From: Mucor racemosus
Taxonomy: Eukaryota > Mucoromycota > Mucoromycetes > Mucorales > Mucoraceae
Assembly (NCBI GenBank): GCA_027405735.1
Contig: JAPEHQ010000025.1
Coordinates: forward strand, 124,001-188,000
Length of the DNA stretch: 64,000 bases
Direction of reading: 5' to 3'
Shown here: piece after piece, positions 34,815 to 46,385 of the stretch
How positions within the stretch are numbered: the stretch's first letter is position 1
Layout: each line of letters starts with the position of its first letter
Notes under the pieces: model-generated
What the model was told of the DNA's origin: nothing
What the model saw: the letters and a program-made list of their open reading frames with translations, nothing else
The model's database searches: none
Position numbers and translations under genes: made by a program

Positions 34815-36056
34815 ATGGAGCATTTAAAGAATCTTCATTTTACACCCGAGACTCCTTTTGGGTTACCACTTTATCCTTTCTTTGAAAAGGCATATGAAGC
34901 TGTTATCGGTGAACAAGCATCCAAATTCAGGTACATTCCTTCAGTGACTCCCTTGTCTACTGTTAATGAAGGTAAGTCTAAAAGAAATCATCGAGAAAAA
35001 AAACGCGTTAACCAAGATTTCATTATAGTCACCATGACCTGTATTACTTATTTCATTGTCATCTTTGGTGGTCGTTTCTTAATGACAAACGTTGCTCCAT
35101 TCAAGCTCAAGGCCCCTTTTATGATTCACAATGTTCTTTTAACTTTGGTTTCCGGTATTCTTTTGGTTTTGATGGTTGAGCAAATCTTCCCCGTCTTGTA
35201 TCGTCATGGCTTAATGGCTGCTATTTGTGCTAATGAAACTTGGACTCAACCTTTGGAATTGCTTTATTATCTTAATTATCTCGTCAAGTATTGGGAACTT
35301 ATTGATACTATTTTCTTGGTTTTGAAAAAGAAGAAGTTAGGTAAGTTTTTTTTTTGTTGGGGAGTTATTTGTTTTGATGTAGTTGCTATGGATATATCAG
35401 GTACACAAACTTTGTTAACCTAGCAACGACATTATTTTCAGGGGAATAAATTTAAGCTCTTTTTTTTTTTTTTCCTTTTTTACTGACATTTCATGTAGAA
35501 TTCCTTCATTATTATCATCATTCTTTGACTATGGTTCTTTGCTTTACTCAACTTAATGGTCAAACTTCAGTTGTAAGTACACTCACAAATTATCATATGA
35601 AATTTTATAGTTACACGTTCTTTTTATTATACGGAATTTCGGAAAAACTAATTTTTTTTTCCAATGTCATAGTCTTGGGTTCCTATTACACTTAATTTGA
35701 CTGTACATGTTTTGATGTACTACTATTATTTCCGCACTGCTGCTGGTGCCAAGATTTGGTGGAAGAAGTACTTGACTACCCTTCAAATCACTCAATTCAT
35801 TATTGATCTTGTCGTCATTTACTTCTGTACCTATACTTATTTCGCTTTCACTTACTGGCCTCATTTGCCCAATATGGGATCTTGTGCTGGTACTGAAACC
35901 TCTGCTCTCTTTGGTTGTGCTCTTTTATCTTCATACCTCGTTCTCTTTATTAATTTCTATCGTATTACTTATCAAGCAAAGAAAGCTGCTGCCCGTAAGC
36001 AAAAGCAAGAAAAGGAAGATCAACAAAAATCAAGACCCAAATCAAAGAAGGTCTAA
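34815..36056 (+). CDS. Very-long-chain fatty acid elongase (ELO family)
   Basis: Four exons, 34815-34971, 35029-35340, 35499-35572 and 35673-36056, sum to 927 nt and 308 residues. ELO proteins are multi-pass ER condensing enzymes that join malonyl-CoA to an acyl-CoA. The histidine box HYYHH (H160-H164) is built across an exon junction. Other family marks are YYLNYLVKYWELIDTIF before the box and LNLTVHVLMYYYYF after it. There are about seven hydrophobic helices. The C-terminus is rich in lysine, ending SRPKSKKV, compatible with an ER-retention signal of the KxKxx type. The general layout resembles fungal ELO2/ELO3-type enzymes, but chain-length preference cannot be assigned by eye. Confidence 0.93.
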
Positions 36057-36240
36057 ACATTTATATATATATTTTACTTTTATCTCTGTAATACATTTTC
36101 TTTAATCTTGTTTTGTTGCCAGAGGACAAAAACTAAAAAAGTCCTTCTCCTTCTATTTTTTTTTTAAATTTTTCAAATAATAAATACTTTAATGTTTCAA
36201 ATCAACTATATATAATTTACACGTGTTTCCTTTTCTAAAT

Positions 36241-37578
36241 CTATTTGTCTAAATGTCCATCCAAGCCTAAAAACACTTGATATAAGATTTGAGCCCAGCT
36301 ATCCAATGGACCTGGAATGCAATATCGAAGACAATCTTGTCCTCCAATATGTCCATCTGGCCGCACATTGGTTAATTTAGCCAAATCAATAAAAACACCA
36401 CCCGCTGCTTCAACAATTTCTCGGGCAATTGCATTGCGACGTTCTAATTCGCTCCAGCCATGAGGTAGCATTTTTAAATTACCATCATCTAATGGTCTTG
36501 ATAATGGTTCAGTGGCATCATCACAAAATGGATGTCCAATACCAGTTGATCTATACAAAACTAAAGCATTGGCATTTCCTTTTCGCATAATTCTGAGTGT
36601 TTCTACGAGTCCTTTTATAAATGTTTCATCACTTTCAATCACAGGTGCTCGATTCAAAATGACAATTGGATAACCTCGCATAATACTTGATGATGTGAAT
36701 GGCCATTCAATGACATTTGCTGTAGGATGCCCATGGTTTTGATACATCTTGCGACGCACAGACAGGATATCATTGCGGAGATATCGGAGTCGAGTCTCTG
36801 GCTCTTCACATACAGTATGATCTTATTTTTTTTGGAGAAACGTCAGTTTTAACATTGATTAAATAATGAGCTGATGTGTTTTACCTTTGCAATTCATTTC
36901 ACCAAAACAAATAGCTGGTCCATCACGCAATGTGTTCAAAAATAATTCATGTAATTGATATTGTACTAAATCACCTACTAATAAAAGATGGCGACCTCGT
37001 AACACTTGACACCAATGTTGAGAATCTACATTGATCATGTCGCATTGAGATTTCCAAGTATATCGAACAGCAGGACGGGCACTAGTACCGCCTGATTTCT
37101 TATATTTTCTATCACAACTACCATAGATTGGATCTTGGAAATGTGGCATAGTATAATGTGTTGTATCTTCCACCCAAGTACCGGTAGTCCAACAATCAAC
37201 CAAAGATCTGAACCTCTTTGCTTTTGAGGGTGTATTCATGATAGATCCAGGAATGCCTGTATATTGAAATTCGGAAGCTGCTTCTCGAGCCTTTGCTACC
37301 ATGCTAACTTGTAACGCGTCTCGCTCTTCTGTTGTCAAATGAACAGTGGTATATTTCGAATTCTGTAATGGAGCCATACTGGGATGCTGATCTTTATACC
37401 AAGGAAAATCAACCTTTTGTCGTTGCTCTACTTTTGTAGTAGTTTGTAATATATTAGATGAAGCAGATGTAGCAAATGTTTGAAATAAATGAAGCACTAA
37501 AATGACACACAGAATATATATAATCAAACGGGGCCAGCCTAGCCTTCGCCACCGGTTTAAATCTATTAAATTTGACAT
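36241..37578 (-). CDS. PC-esterase/TBL-like type II membrane protein, probably catalytically altered
   Basis: Two exons, 36885-37578 and 36241-36821, give 1275 nt and 424 residues from the ATG at 37578; an in-frame ATG at 37602 would add eight residues. After a short basic N-terminus comes one membrane helix (about residues 18-36), so a Golgi-type lumenal enzyme is expected. The fold signature resembles plant TBL and animal CASD1-like O-acetyltransferases: a block with HLLLVGDLVQYQL (G202, D203, L204), where active members have GDS, and an end block DCLRYCIPGPLDSW (D394-R397), where active members have DxxH. Both the nucleophilic Ser and the catalytic His positions are therefore replaced. Several paired Cys suggest disulfides. 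Likely a glycan-related protein; activity doubtful. Confidence 0.7.
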
Positions 37579-40223
37579 TATTTTTTCTTTCTTTTTTTGC
37601 AAGGGGATTCGAAGAGAAAGAAAAAGAGTTAAAACAAAAATAGAAAAGGAGAAAATTAAATAAATGGCTCTTCTAAAAAGGATCTTCTTTTTTTTTTATT
37701 TTTATTAATTACAACAAGATTATTGTGTCACTACTAAATTTATACTAAATGTAATCCAACAAAATGTTAATTATATTTCGGGAAAGAAGCTACAAAAAGC
37801 CACCTCCTCTTGAATTTCTTGTAGATCTTTCTTGTTTGATACTAGCACTGTATCCAATCAATTAAGTTGGTATTAATTAATGGGGTATGACAGTTTAGTA
37901 CACATTATTTATGTATGTACATTGTAGAGGTCAGATATGCTAATAACAGTAAAAAGATTATTTTTGTGGATCTTTTTATTCTTTTTCAGGGATGAGAAAT
38001 TTCGTTTAAAAAATGTAGTATTCTTTGAATTCTCGGAAAATATGCTCCTACTTTCTTTTCAAGCTTATCTTTGTACTAATTAATGGCATATGGCACATTA
38101 AAGCCATCCAAATTACTATAAAACACATGAAAATGATGATTTTTGCCGTGTTGCGGCGTTTAAAATGTTTAAAATCCATTTGTTCAAAATCTTTCGAATT
38201 TCTCAAAAAAAAACTTCAATCGTAAATTCCTCCACATTTTAAGAAATAAACGTACGTAGCTTTATAATTAAAATAGATAAAGATTGTGTTTCTACATTCA
38301 ATGGTGTATCTTATACTTTTTTTTTCTGCTAAAATTTTTCAGCAGATGCAAAAACATGAAAATCAATTTTCTGTCCATATCATACAGTTTTTATTATTGA
38401 CTCAAGACATTTGAGCTCTCAGATGATGGCGCTGTTAAATAGCTTCATTTTGAGTGTTTAAATACCAAAATATCTTGGTTTTTCGTTGTGAAACTTCAAT
38501 TTTTTTCCATTTTGAATTTTTTCTCGACCAATGGTAAGGCTGAATCGATGATTTTTGGGTCAAAATTGAAATTTCTAATTTCAAGTATAAAACATAGAAA
38601 TACATTAAAGTAATTAAAAGAAGCTATTTTGGATTAAAAACTATGGTTCAAAGACGTTTTTATCTCGAGTTATAAGCATTAAAAAACACTGATTTTAAGC
38701 GGTAAAAATTCTATTAACGATTTTTCAGTCAACTTGAAAGCAAGATATTTAAGATATATTACAGTACATGTATATTTGAGCTAATTAAAAGCATTGTCAT
38801 ATTTTTTTTACTTCCAAATGTCTATGAAAAATTGTGCAAAGATGAGAATTTCGGCAGCTCGTTTTTAGATTTTTTCGATAATAACTGAAAATGGCAGCTA
38901 AGCGTTGCATCTTGACCTGTAATTCTGCACAGATTATTTCTAGCGGTAGATTCAGGCTACCGGATGTATAGCATACAACGACAAATACAATAGTGATATA
39001 GAGGATGTGAATTTCAAAAGTTCATCAGGAACAGTTTTGTCAGTTTAACTCTTTTTCGGGGAGTTTTTGAAAAATCCTAAAAAAGGATATAATAACATTA
39101 ACTAGTGCATGTAATGAAAACAAATCTCTAGAAAAAGGGTCGTTGTTTGGTATATCACGGAGTATCAGACAATAAATTAACCTTCCAAAAGGCGCCATCT
39201 AAAAAGCTGATTTACGTGCTTTTTGGTGAAACAACGATATTTGAGCTGCACGTTTCTCTAAAAATACATGATATTTGATCAGGATATTTTTATCGAAAAA
39301 GATATATCTGGTTCTAGGCCATTGAGAAAATATTGTTATCTATAGGATTTATAAACATATTTGCGAAAAACTATGAGTTTCACTCATTTTTGCTCTCAAA
39401 TTAGACCCAGATAGGCAATCTTTTTCTTCACCAAATGTGCGCTCATGCAGCTGAAATTGAGCAAAGATACTCAGATTACATTGGTTTCGTCCTACAAAAG
39501 AATATAAAGCATTAGTTGAAGCGTTTTTATCTATGCAATTGTCGTAATTGACAATTCGTATTAAATAACAAACGGTTATGGTTTTGAATTTGAAGAATTC
39601 TATTCTTACTCTTCAATTGAATACGGTATATTATCATTTGTAATAGCATCAAGGGGTCAAACAATTTTTGTATACCATATACTTTCCCAATGGAAATTAT
39701 ATTTAACACAAAAATCGGCTTACAAACCTTTGCCGCGGGATATGCCTTGTGCTGTGAAAGCGGCTTTAAAGAATTTTTACGTCCATTTTCGCTTTTAAAA
39801 CAGCATACGCTGTTATTATATCAGGGTTTAAAAGCTCATGAAAAGCATGTTAAATTATTTGATTTGTCATTATATTAAACCCTTTCCATCTAGGGTATCA
39901 CAAGCCAAATATGCATTGTAGATTGCTTTTATGGTATAGCAGTTTATGCTACTATTTTTTTGTAATACGTTGTGGATAATGCAAGGTAATAAAGGGATAT
40001 ATTCATATCTCATCTTCACCTATTCTTTGTAATTGAGAGAATATGCCTTTTAAAGAGATTTCGAAGCTAATACCTAGCTAGTACACGATATTACCATCGC
40101 TTTTCATTCGAGCGCTATGAATGTAAATCATGCTGAAACCAAACTCAACCTATATTAAATAATTTATATCAATATGAACGACATGAGTAAACAAGTAGTT
40201 TGTCTTTTTTTTCATTATACAAT
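37579..40223. other. Large gene-free block
   Basis: About 2.6 kb without a supported gene. From about 37,930 to 39,500 the sequence is AT-rich with many short phrases such as ATATTTGAGCT and ATTTTTTCGATAATAAC, similar in texture to repeat families C and P but not alignable to them by eye. It may be a further decayed repeat. Short open frames at 38,025-38,225 and 39,527-39,878 have no recognisable domain. The right end should contain the promoter of the RAX1-like gene. Confidence 0.45.
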
Positions 40224-41352
40224 ATGTCGTTTATCAAAGAATTGCCAACATTAGAAGATATTTTATCTAGAAAAACTTTGCCACCTGTCTGCCTTTACAA
40301 TTTCTACATTGTCCTACGAGACAAACTTTACATGGACGATTTACTAGACTTTTATCTCGATGTTCGCCATTATGAGATATTATGGCGCAGATATGTTAAG
40401 AATGTTCTTAAAAGACCTCAACAAAATGATTTATTCAACAGTATTCATAAACTGAAAGCAATAGAAGATCCAATCAAAAGGTATCTTGATGTGTCTTCTG
40501 TTGTTCCAATAGAAAAATACGTGGATATTCATAATCCTATTGAACAACACCAAACAGAAGATGATGTTTCTATTAGTATGCCTTTGCCTATTGTTCGTCC
40601 TCCTGTAGGTGAGCAAATATTGGATATAGTTTGCGAATTACCTAATCGCCAGAATTTATCAGCATCTGCGGAACGCATTGTTCATTCTTATTTGATGCCT
40701 GGTGGTCCAAAGTACTTGGAGGTTATTCCTACTAAAATTCGACAACAAATCATTAAAAATTATCATAACAATGGCAGCGTACGCCATAATCCTATGCTTT
40801 TTGCAGAAGCAAAATATGCTGCTTTTTTGTATATGGAACGCTGGGCCTATCCTTCTTTTATGCGACTCAAGGTGTGGGAAAATATCACTTCAAGGCAGCA
40901 AATTTACCGGTTGGTTATAGGTTTAGTTGCTCTAACTACAGGTTTCTCTACAGCGCTTAGCTTTATTTTTCTAAATTATGCAGCGTGGAGTACTCGATTT
41001 TGGGTAAAATTACGTTCTGTTAGTCAAATATGCATAAAGCTCATGATTATTCGTAGATCTTATTACCATTTTGGATTGGTTGCTATCAGTTGTTTGTCTT
41101 TTTATTTAGATTGGACCCATTTTTTGCCTTAATATTAAACGTGAGGTAAGTTTATACCAAGATTTACCATGAATACACTCAAAATTAACTGTCTAAACCA
41201 GCGAAACAACTACCTTTCATTTCAATAAAGTATCTCAATATCAAGTAAAAAGAATCCTGCAAGCAAGAGCAATTTGGATATTGCTATTTAGTTCAATTAC
41301 TGCTGTTATTTTAACTGTTATTTTATGTGCTATACCGTCTACACGTTTTTGA
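40224..41352 (+). CDS. RAX1: RGS-domain membrane protein, RAX1-like
   Basis: Three exons, 40224-41003, 41057-41145 and 41202-41352, sum to 1020 nt and 339 residues. The open frame alone runs on in intron 1 and gives a false C-terminus. The first half of the RGS domain (VCLYNFYIVLRDKLYMDDLL, about residues 20-60) is separated by a roughly 75-residue linker from the second half (SAERIVHSYL to KVWENITS, about 150-230), the layout of yeast Rax1. Three hydrophobic helices follow (about 237-263, 260-295 and 310-333); the second is only complete after splicing. In yeast Rax1 with Rax2 marks old division sites for bud-site choice; in a filamentous fungus it may mark tips or septa. The 3' end is 58 bp from the convergent SLC1-like gene. 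Confidence 0.8.
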
Positions 41353-41410
41353 AAAAAAAAAAAAAAAAAGTACCTCCCTTTTTTTATTATTAAATGCATT
41401 ATTATTATTA

Positions 41411-42427
41411 TTATTCTGATTTGTCTTGTTGATCTTTGGAAATTTCTTTTAAAACTGTCAACATTTGATTTCTAATATCTGTTGTCAATTTATCAACAGA
41501 TTCCGAATTTTCGGGTATATCAGTTGTACTGATAGGAGGCAAAACTAATTATGTATAAGGTTAATTCGGATTAATATATTTAAAACCATCTTGATGCAAC
41601 TTACTTTTGATTTTAATATCACCATAGCCAAAATGCTTTTGCTTGGCATTATAGATATCTTTATAATTTTGGATTACAATGGGAATAATAGGTACTTTAG
41701 CTTGAGTTGCCATGTAAAATGCACCCTTCTTGAATGGCAATAATTCATTTTTACCACTATTACTTCGGGTGCCTTCAGGAAAGATCCAAACACCGGTTTT
41801 CTTTCTATGGATGTCAATAGCTGCTTGTTTTGCTTGTTTAATAGCATTATCACGATTGCCACGATCTAAAAAAACGGTTTTACTCAAGATCACTATGAAT
41901 TTTGGAGTTAATTGAATGTTTGGTTGTAAAATCAATGCAATCACTTACTAAACCAACCCAAAATAGGTACCCATTTAATCGTTTTTTTGGCTACAACAGC
42001 AGCTCTTTTGGGAAAGACATTGCCCATAAACATAATATCCATAACAGTTTGATGATTACAAACATAAATTGCGGTTTGATCATCTTGAGGTAAGTTTTCT
42101 GTTCCTTCAACAGTAGCAGTAACTGCTAAAAATGTCTTGTTCAAAAATGCTTCTACTTTGCCTACAGTCCAATTGATCAAATGAGCTCGACCTACTAATG
42201 GAAGCGTTACGCCAGCAATAATTCCCCAAAATGCTGCCACCCCCATCAATATAAAGGCAACAACTTTTCTATACATGAAACCTCCTCTTTTTCTAAAGAT
42301 GGCTTGAAATACAATGGGAGCAATAATTGCAGTTAATCCCCATGGAATTTTCATATTCAATTGGCCTATATGTTTTTAAGTTTTTTTGTCATAAATGTAT
42401 CAATCTATATCTACCTGATTCTGCCAT
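41411..42427 (-). CDS. SLC1: 1-acyl-sn-glycerol-3-phosphate acyltransferase (PlsC/SLC1-like)
   Basis: Four exons, 42415-42427 (a 13-nt first exon), 41949-42365, 41605-41892 and 41411-41544, give 852 nt and 283 residues. It makes phosphatidic acid from lysophosphatidic acid at the ER. The acyltransferase motifs are intact: motif I NHQTVMD (H109 to D114, the HX4D catalytic pair) and motif III FPEGTRS (181-187), with KTVFLDRGNRDNA between. Two hydrophobic segments (about 14-28 and 39-62) precede motif I. The tiny first exon codes only for MAES plus one base; without it the ATG at 42360 (MNMKIPW) would be used. The C-terminus beyond the last intron is charged (KEISKDQQDKSE). Confidence 0.93.
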
Positions 42428-42895
42428 ATTTTTTTAAGGAGTGTTTAGAAATGAAAAGAGTTTCAAATCAACAAAAAGAGAAATAAAGAAATATGCCTTT
42501 TTATAAATAAAATAAAAGGTTTATTAAGGTTAATTTTTTTTGCACGTGAATGGTTGTAGTTTCTCTCTCTTAACCATTGCTCAACTTGGGTCAACAATAG
42601 CCGCTCATGTGTAAAATCAAGGTACACAACAACGCATTCTGGGGCAAAAAAAAAAAAAAAAACCTCCCTCATACCCCCTTCTTGGAGGTTACACTTTCAA
42701 CCCCTTTTAAGGATCAATAGAAGAGAAGAAACAAGTGACGTATAATCATCATTCTTTGAATTTCCGTTTCAAATAAATGAACATTGTACGCAGACACACA
42801 CACACACACAAACATATATTCAAAATATAATGCCAAGCTACTTTTATCATTTCTTCTTTTTTATATTATTAGTTGAAAACACGTAAATTACTATC
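42428..42895. other. Divergent promoter region SLC1/ARPC2
   Basis: 468 bp between two divergent start codons. It contains an A run (42,643-42,662) and a CA repeat (42,794-42,809). No exon was found. Confidence 0.55.
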
Positions 42896-44144
42896 ATGAT
42901 TTTATTAGATTACCATAACGTTATTATTAAAAACACATTGGAAGCAAGGCTCAAAGAGTAAATTTAAAATTTAAAGAGGATATTTAGACGATAGTATTTA
43001 ACGTATTTTATTTTAGGGAGAAGCTTGAGCCTATTGATATGACAGTAGCCGATTTTGACGGCGTTACTTATCACATTTCTACACCAGAATCTAAATCTGT
43101 CATTCTCATTTCTTTGGGTTGGGCATGTACTCATGAACTTTTCTCTCATGGTGCTCAAGAAGTATTGAAACGCGAATATGGCAACTTTCTCTTGGATACT
43201 CCCGAGCATGGTTATGATGTTACTCTTTCTATTGATCTTGAGCAAATCTCTAATGAACCTGGTAACTAATAGAAACATTTCGTTGCCATGGCAACAAAAT
43301 TGCATTATTTACTAAATTCATAAACCGTTGTTAGAGGCCAAAGACGAACTCATTAAAAAAGTATCACTTTTAAAGCGTAATTTGTTGGCAGCTCCTCTTG
43401 AAAGAGCTTTTGCAGAGCAAGAACAATGCGAAAAAGAAGAGAAGACCGAGATTAATTCCGAGTTAATGGCTGTTCATTATCGTCAAGAAGAAGCCATTTA
43501 TATCAAGTCTAATTTTGACCGTATTACCGTTATTTTCAGCACAACATTTAAGGATGAAACTGATAAAATATTTGGAAAGGTCTTTTTGCAGGTAAAATGA
43601 GCATTTTAAAGTGTATATCGAAATGGTTAATTTATAATGATTATGATGATAGGAATTTGTTGATGCTCGTCGTCGAGTTCCAGCATTACAAAATGCTCCT
43701 CAAGTCTTGTATTCAATTCGTGAGCCTCCAATGGAGCTTCGTCATTTGAATTTAAAGGATAGCGATGATATTAGTTATGTTACATTTGGTAATATAAATA
43801 TTTTTGTGTATTGCATTATAAAATCTCATTAATATTCTTTATTAGTTTTATTCCCTAATCATTTCACAAGAGGAGATGTTCGTGAGGAGACAATTTCTCG
43901 TATTCAAATTTTCCGTGATTATCTCCATTATCACATTAAATGTTCAAAGGCATACATGCATACTCGTATGAGAGCTCGTGTTCGTGATTTCTTGAAGGTA
44001 TTAAACAGAGCCAAGCCAGAAGTTCAAAATGCCGAAAAGAAAACTGCCAGGTAAATGAGCATTTTTTGTATAAAACTTTATTGTGAATTTTTTGAAGCTA
44101 ATCTATTCAAATATAGTGGAAGAACCTTTATTCGTCGATCCTAA
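42896..44144 (+). CDS. ARPC2: Arp2/3 complex subunit 2 (p34/ARC35)
   Basis: Six exons, 42896-42957, 43017-43261, 43335-43591, 43653-43788, 43846-44050 and 44117-44144, sum to 933 nt and 310 residues, near the 300 of human ARPC2. The start [19 protein letters not shown] and the segments [31 protein letters not shown] and [18 protein letters not shown] are typical of the family. ARPC2 and ARPC4 form the structural core of the Arp2/3 complex that nucleates branched actin, used in endocytic patches of fungi. Every splice junction keeps frame. Intron 2 (43262-43334) contains a perfect 14-bp X-box palindrome, annotated separately. Confidence 0.95.
43282..43295. promoter_or_regulatory. Perfect X-box (RFX-type) palindrome in ARPC2 intron 2
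   Basis: GTTGCCATGGCAAC is a perfect inverted repeat and matches the consensus bound by RFX-family factors, including fungal Crt1/Rfx1. Its place inside an intron is unusual. Function is not shown by the sequence. Confidence 0.5.
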
Positions 44145-44294
44145 ATTACTACACATTTAATAAAAAACACCCATTTTATATACAATTGGAAAACGTCACA
44201 TTAAAGCATTGATTTATAAAAGAAGAAGAAATCCCTTCTTCTTTCCTTTCTCTTTACATCTTTTCCAACATTGTTAATACACTATTAACATATT

Positions 44295-44386
44295 ATGGGT
44301 TCTGTTTGTTGCAAACAAGAAGAAATTGACTTTTCTCGAGAAGGTAATTTCTATGATAAATTAATTAATTTTGCCCCTTATTAAAT

Positions 44387-44423
<37 letters not shown>

Positions 44424-45818
44424 GAATTATCCCATTTCTATCTATCAAGAGTGATAGGCAAGGGTGCATTTGGAAAAGTTCGGATTGTTCAACATAAGAG
44501 CGATTTATTAGAATATGCACTCAAGTATATTAGTAAATCAAAATGTATAGAATTGCATGCAACAAATAATATATTGACAGAACGTCGAATTTTGGAATCA
44601 ATTCAATATCCTTTAATTGTCAATCTAAGATATGCATTTCACGATGATGAAAATCTATTTATGATCTTGGATTTAATGCTAGGTGGTGATTTAAGATTTC
44701 ATTTAGATCGATTGGGTCTTTTTAATGAATTGCAAGTACGCTTTTATATTGCTGATTTAATATTATCTATACACCACATACACCAACGTATGATTATTCA
44801 TCGGTAATGGTTACTCAAAAAGCTGCATCTGTTAATTTTGGCCCTTAACCTTTTAAATTAGCGATATAAAACCCGACAATGTACTATTGGATGCTCGAGG
44901 CCATGCCCATTTGAGTGATTTCAACATTGCAACGCAACTCTCTGAAAAGAAGCCATATAAAAGTAATCGCGCTGGTAGTTTAGTTTATATGGCACCTGAA
45001 ATTCTTGAAGAAAAAAGATATGCGACTGATGTAGATTGGTGGAGTTTAGGTGTTACAATGTTTGAACTTATTTTTGGAAAAGTAAATGTTTGTCTAACTT
45101 GCTATGTAATTTTTTATTAATTATCCTTTTTTGTTTCGTAAAGCGGCCGTTTGATGGTGAAACTAACGAGAAAGCAAAAGAATCGATATTAAATGATCCT
45201 CTTGTAATCCCAACAGATATACAAATTTCAGCAGAATGTCAGCAAGTGATAGAAGGCGTATGCACCTAGTTTCTTTGATATTCTTTATCTGTGATTTTAA
45301 TTTGATTTTATAGTTACTTACAAGGTCTCCTAAAAGCCGTTTGGGTCATGGAGCACAAGGCTTTCAGAAATTAAAATCCCATGCTTGGTTTCAAGGTTTA
45401 GACTGGGAATCACTGGAAAATAAAACTGCTATTCCACCTTTTATACCCAACGTAAGTTGTTGTTGACCTGATTTTAAGTCAGAGATATTCATGATTTGTA
45501 ATGTTATATGTATAGACAAATCAATCAAATTTTGATGCTGTACACGAATTAGAAGAGCTTTTATTCGATGATTCGCCCCTAAGACCACACAAAAAAACTA
45601 CTCAGAATGGAAAAATGAAGGAAATGATAGATATGGATTCGAAATTCTTGGCATATGATTATACAAAACACCATTCCCCTATACCAGTACATCCTTCTAA
45701 TCTTTTAAGACGTGTAGGCAGTGCATTAAATGAAAAGATGGATCAATCGAAATATAATTCTCAAGGTTACATTGAACTATCCGCCTCCAAAATTAGCAAC
45801 GTTGCCATTAAAAAATAA
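44295..45818 (+). CDS. STK32/YANK-like Ser/Thr protein kinase
   Basis: Six exons, 44295-44343, 44422-44803, 44862-45081, 45144-45257, 45314-45451 and 45516-45818, sum to 1206 nt and 401 residues. The N-terminus MGSVCCK predicts N-myristoylation at Gly2 and palmitoylation at Cys5/Cys6, hence membrane attachment, as proposed for human STK32A. Kinase motifs are GKGAFGKV (29-36), the ATP lysine K51, HRD (143-145), DFN at 163-165 in place of DFG, MAPEIL, and DWWSLGV. The DFN variant is normal for the YANK group of AGC kinases, so activity is not excluded. The C-terminal tail after the domain has no clear hydrophobic motif. Physiological role in fungi is poorly known. Intron 1 (44344-44421) ends with 33 A residues directly before the AG. 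The NME6-like gene starts 52 bp after its stop. Confidence 0.9.
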
Positions 45819-45870
45819 TAAAATTTCAGCGGCTTTTTGCTATTTATTTATTTTTTTTTTTTTTTACCCC

Positions 45871-46385
45871 ATGTCTACTCTAAAGCAACTATTAAAAACT
45901 AAACCTCAAATTACATTAGCATTATTGAAGCCTGATATATGTGCTAATGCTGCCCTGCCACCAAAAATCAGACAAGCTATTAAAGCTAAAAATTTAGAAA
46001 TAGTTGAAGAGCGTGATGTTTTATGGACAGAAAAACAAGCGGGAGAATTTTATGCAGAACATCAAGGCAAATTCTTTTATCATCGTCTATGTGGTTACAT
46101 GACAAGTGGACCTTTTAAAGCCATGATATTAGCTTCACCTAACGCTATCAAAGATTGGAGAGCTTTAATCGGGCCTACGCATCCTGTGAGGTAATGAAAT
46201 AATTGCTTTTATTGTCTTAATTCATCATTTTAATCTGTCAACCTAATTGCAGAGCCAGAGTAAATCAACCTGATACATTAAGAGCATTATATGGATTAAC
46301 AGATACAAGAAATTCATTTCATGGATCAGATTCAAATGATTCAGCTCGACAAGAAATTAAAGTATTCTTTCCTCATGCATTTTAG
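45871..46385 (+). CDS. NME6: Nucleoside diphosphate kinase family protein, NME6-like
   Basis: Two exons, 45871-46190 and 46253-46385, give 453 nt and 150 residues. NDKs transfer the terminal phosphate between nucleoside triphosphates through a phospho-histidine. Readable motifs are TLALLKPD, the segment EHQGKFFYHRLCGYMTSGP, WRALIGPTHPVRAR and DTRNSFHGSDS with the catalytic His130, restored across the intron; the final SARQEIKVFFP also fits. LWTEKQAGEFYAEHQGKFF and GLTDTRN point to the NME6 branch, whose animal member is mitochondrial and associates with RCC1L. The start MSTLKQLLKTKPQ lacks a strong mitochondrial presequence. The intergenic gap to the upstream kinase is only 52 bp, and its stop codon overlaps the predicted end of the convergent CFAP20 gene. 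Confidence 0.88.

Noticed and set aside
38025..39878. Short open frames in the gene-free block before RAX1
   Set aside because: No domains, no consistent splice structure, AT-rich codon use unlike the real genes.
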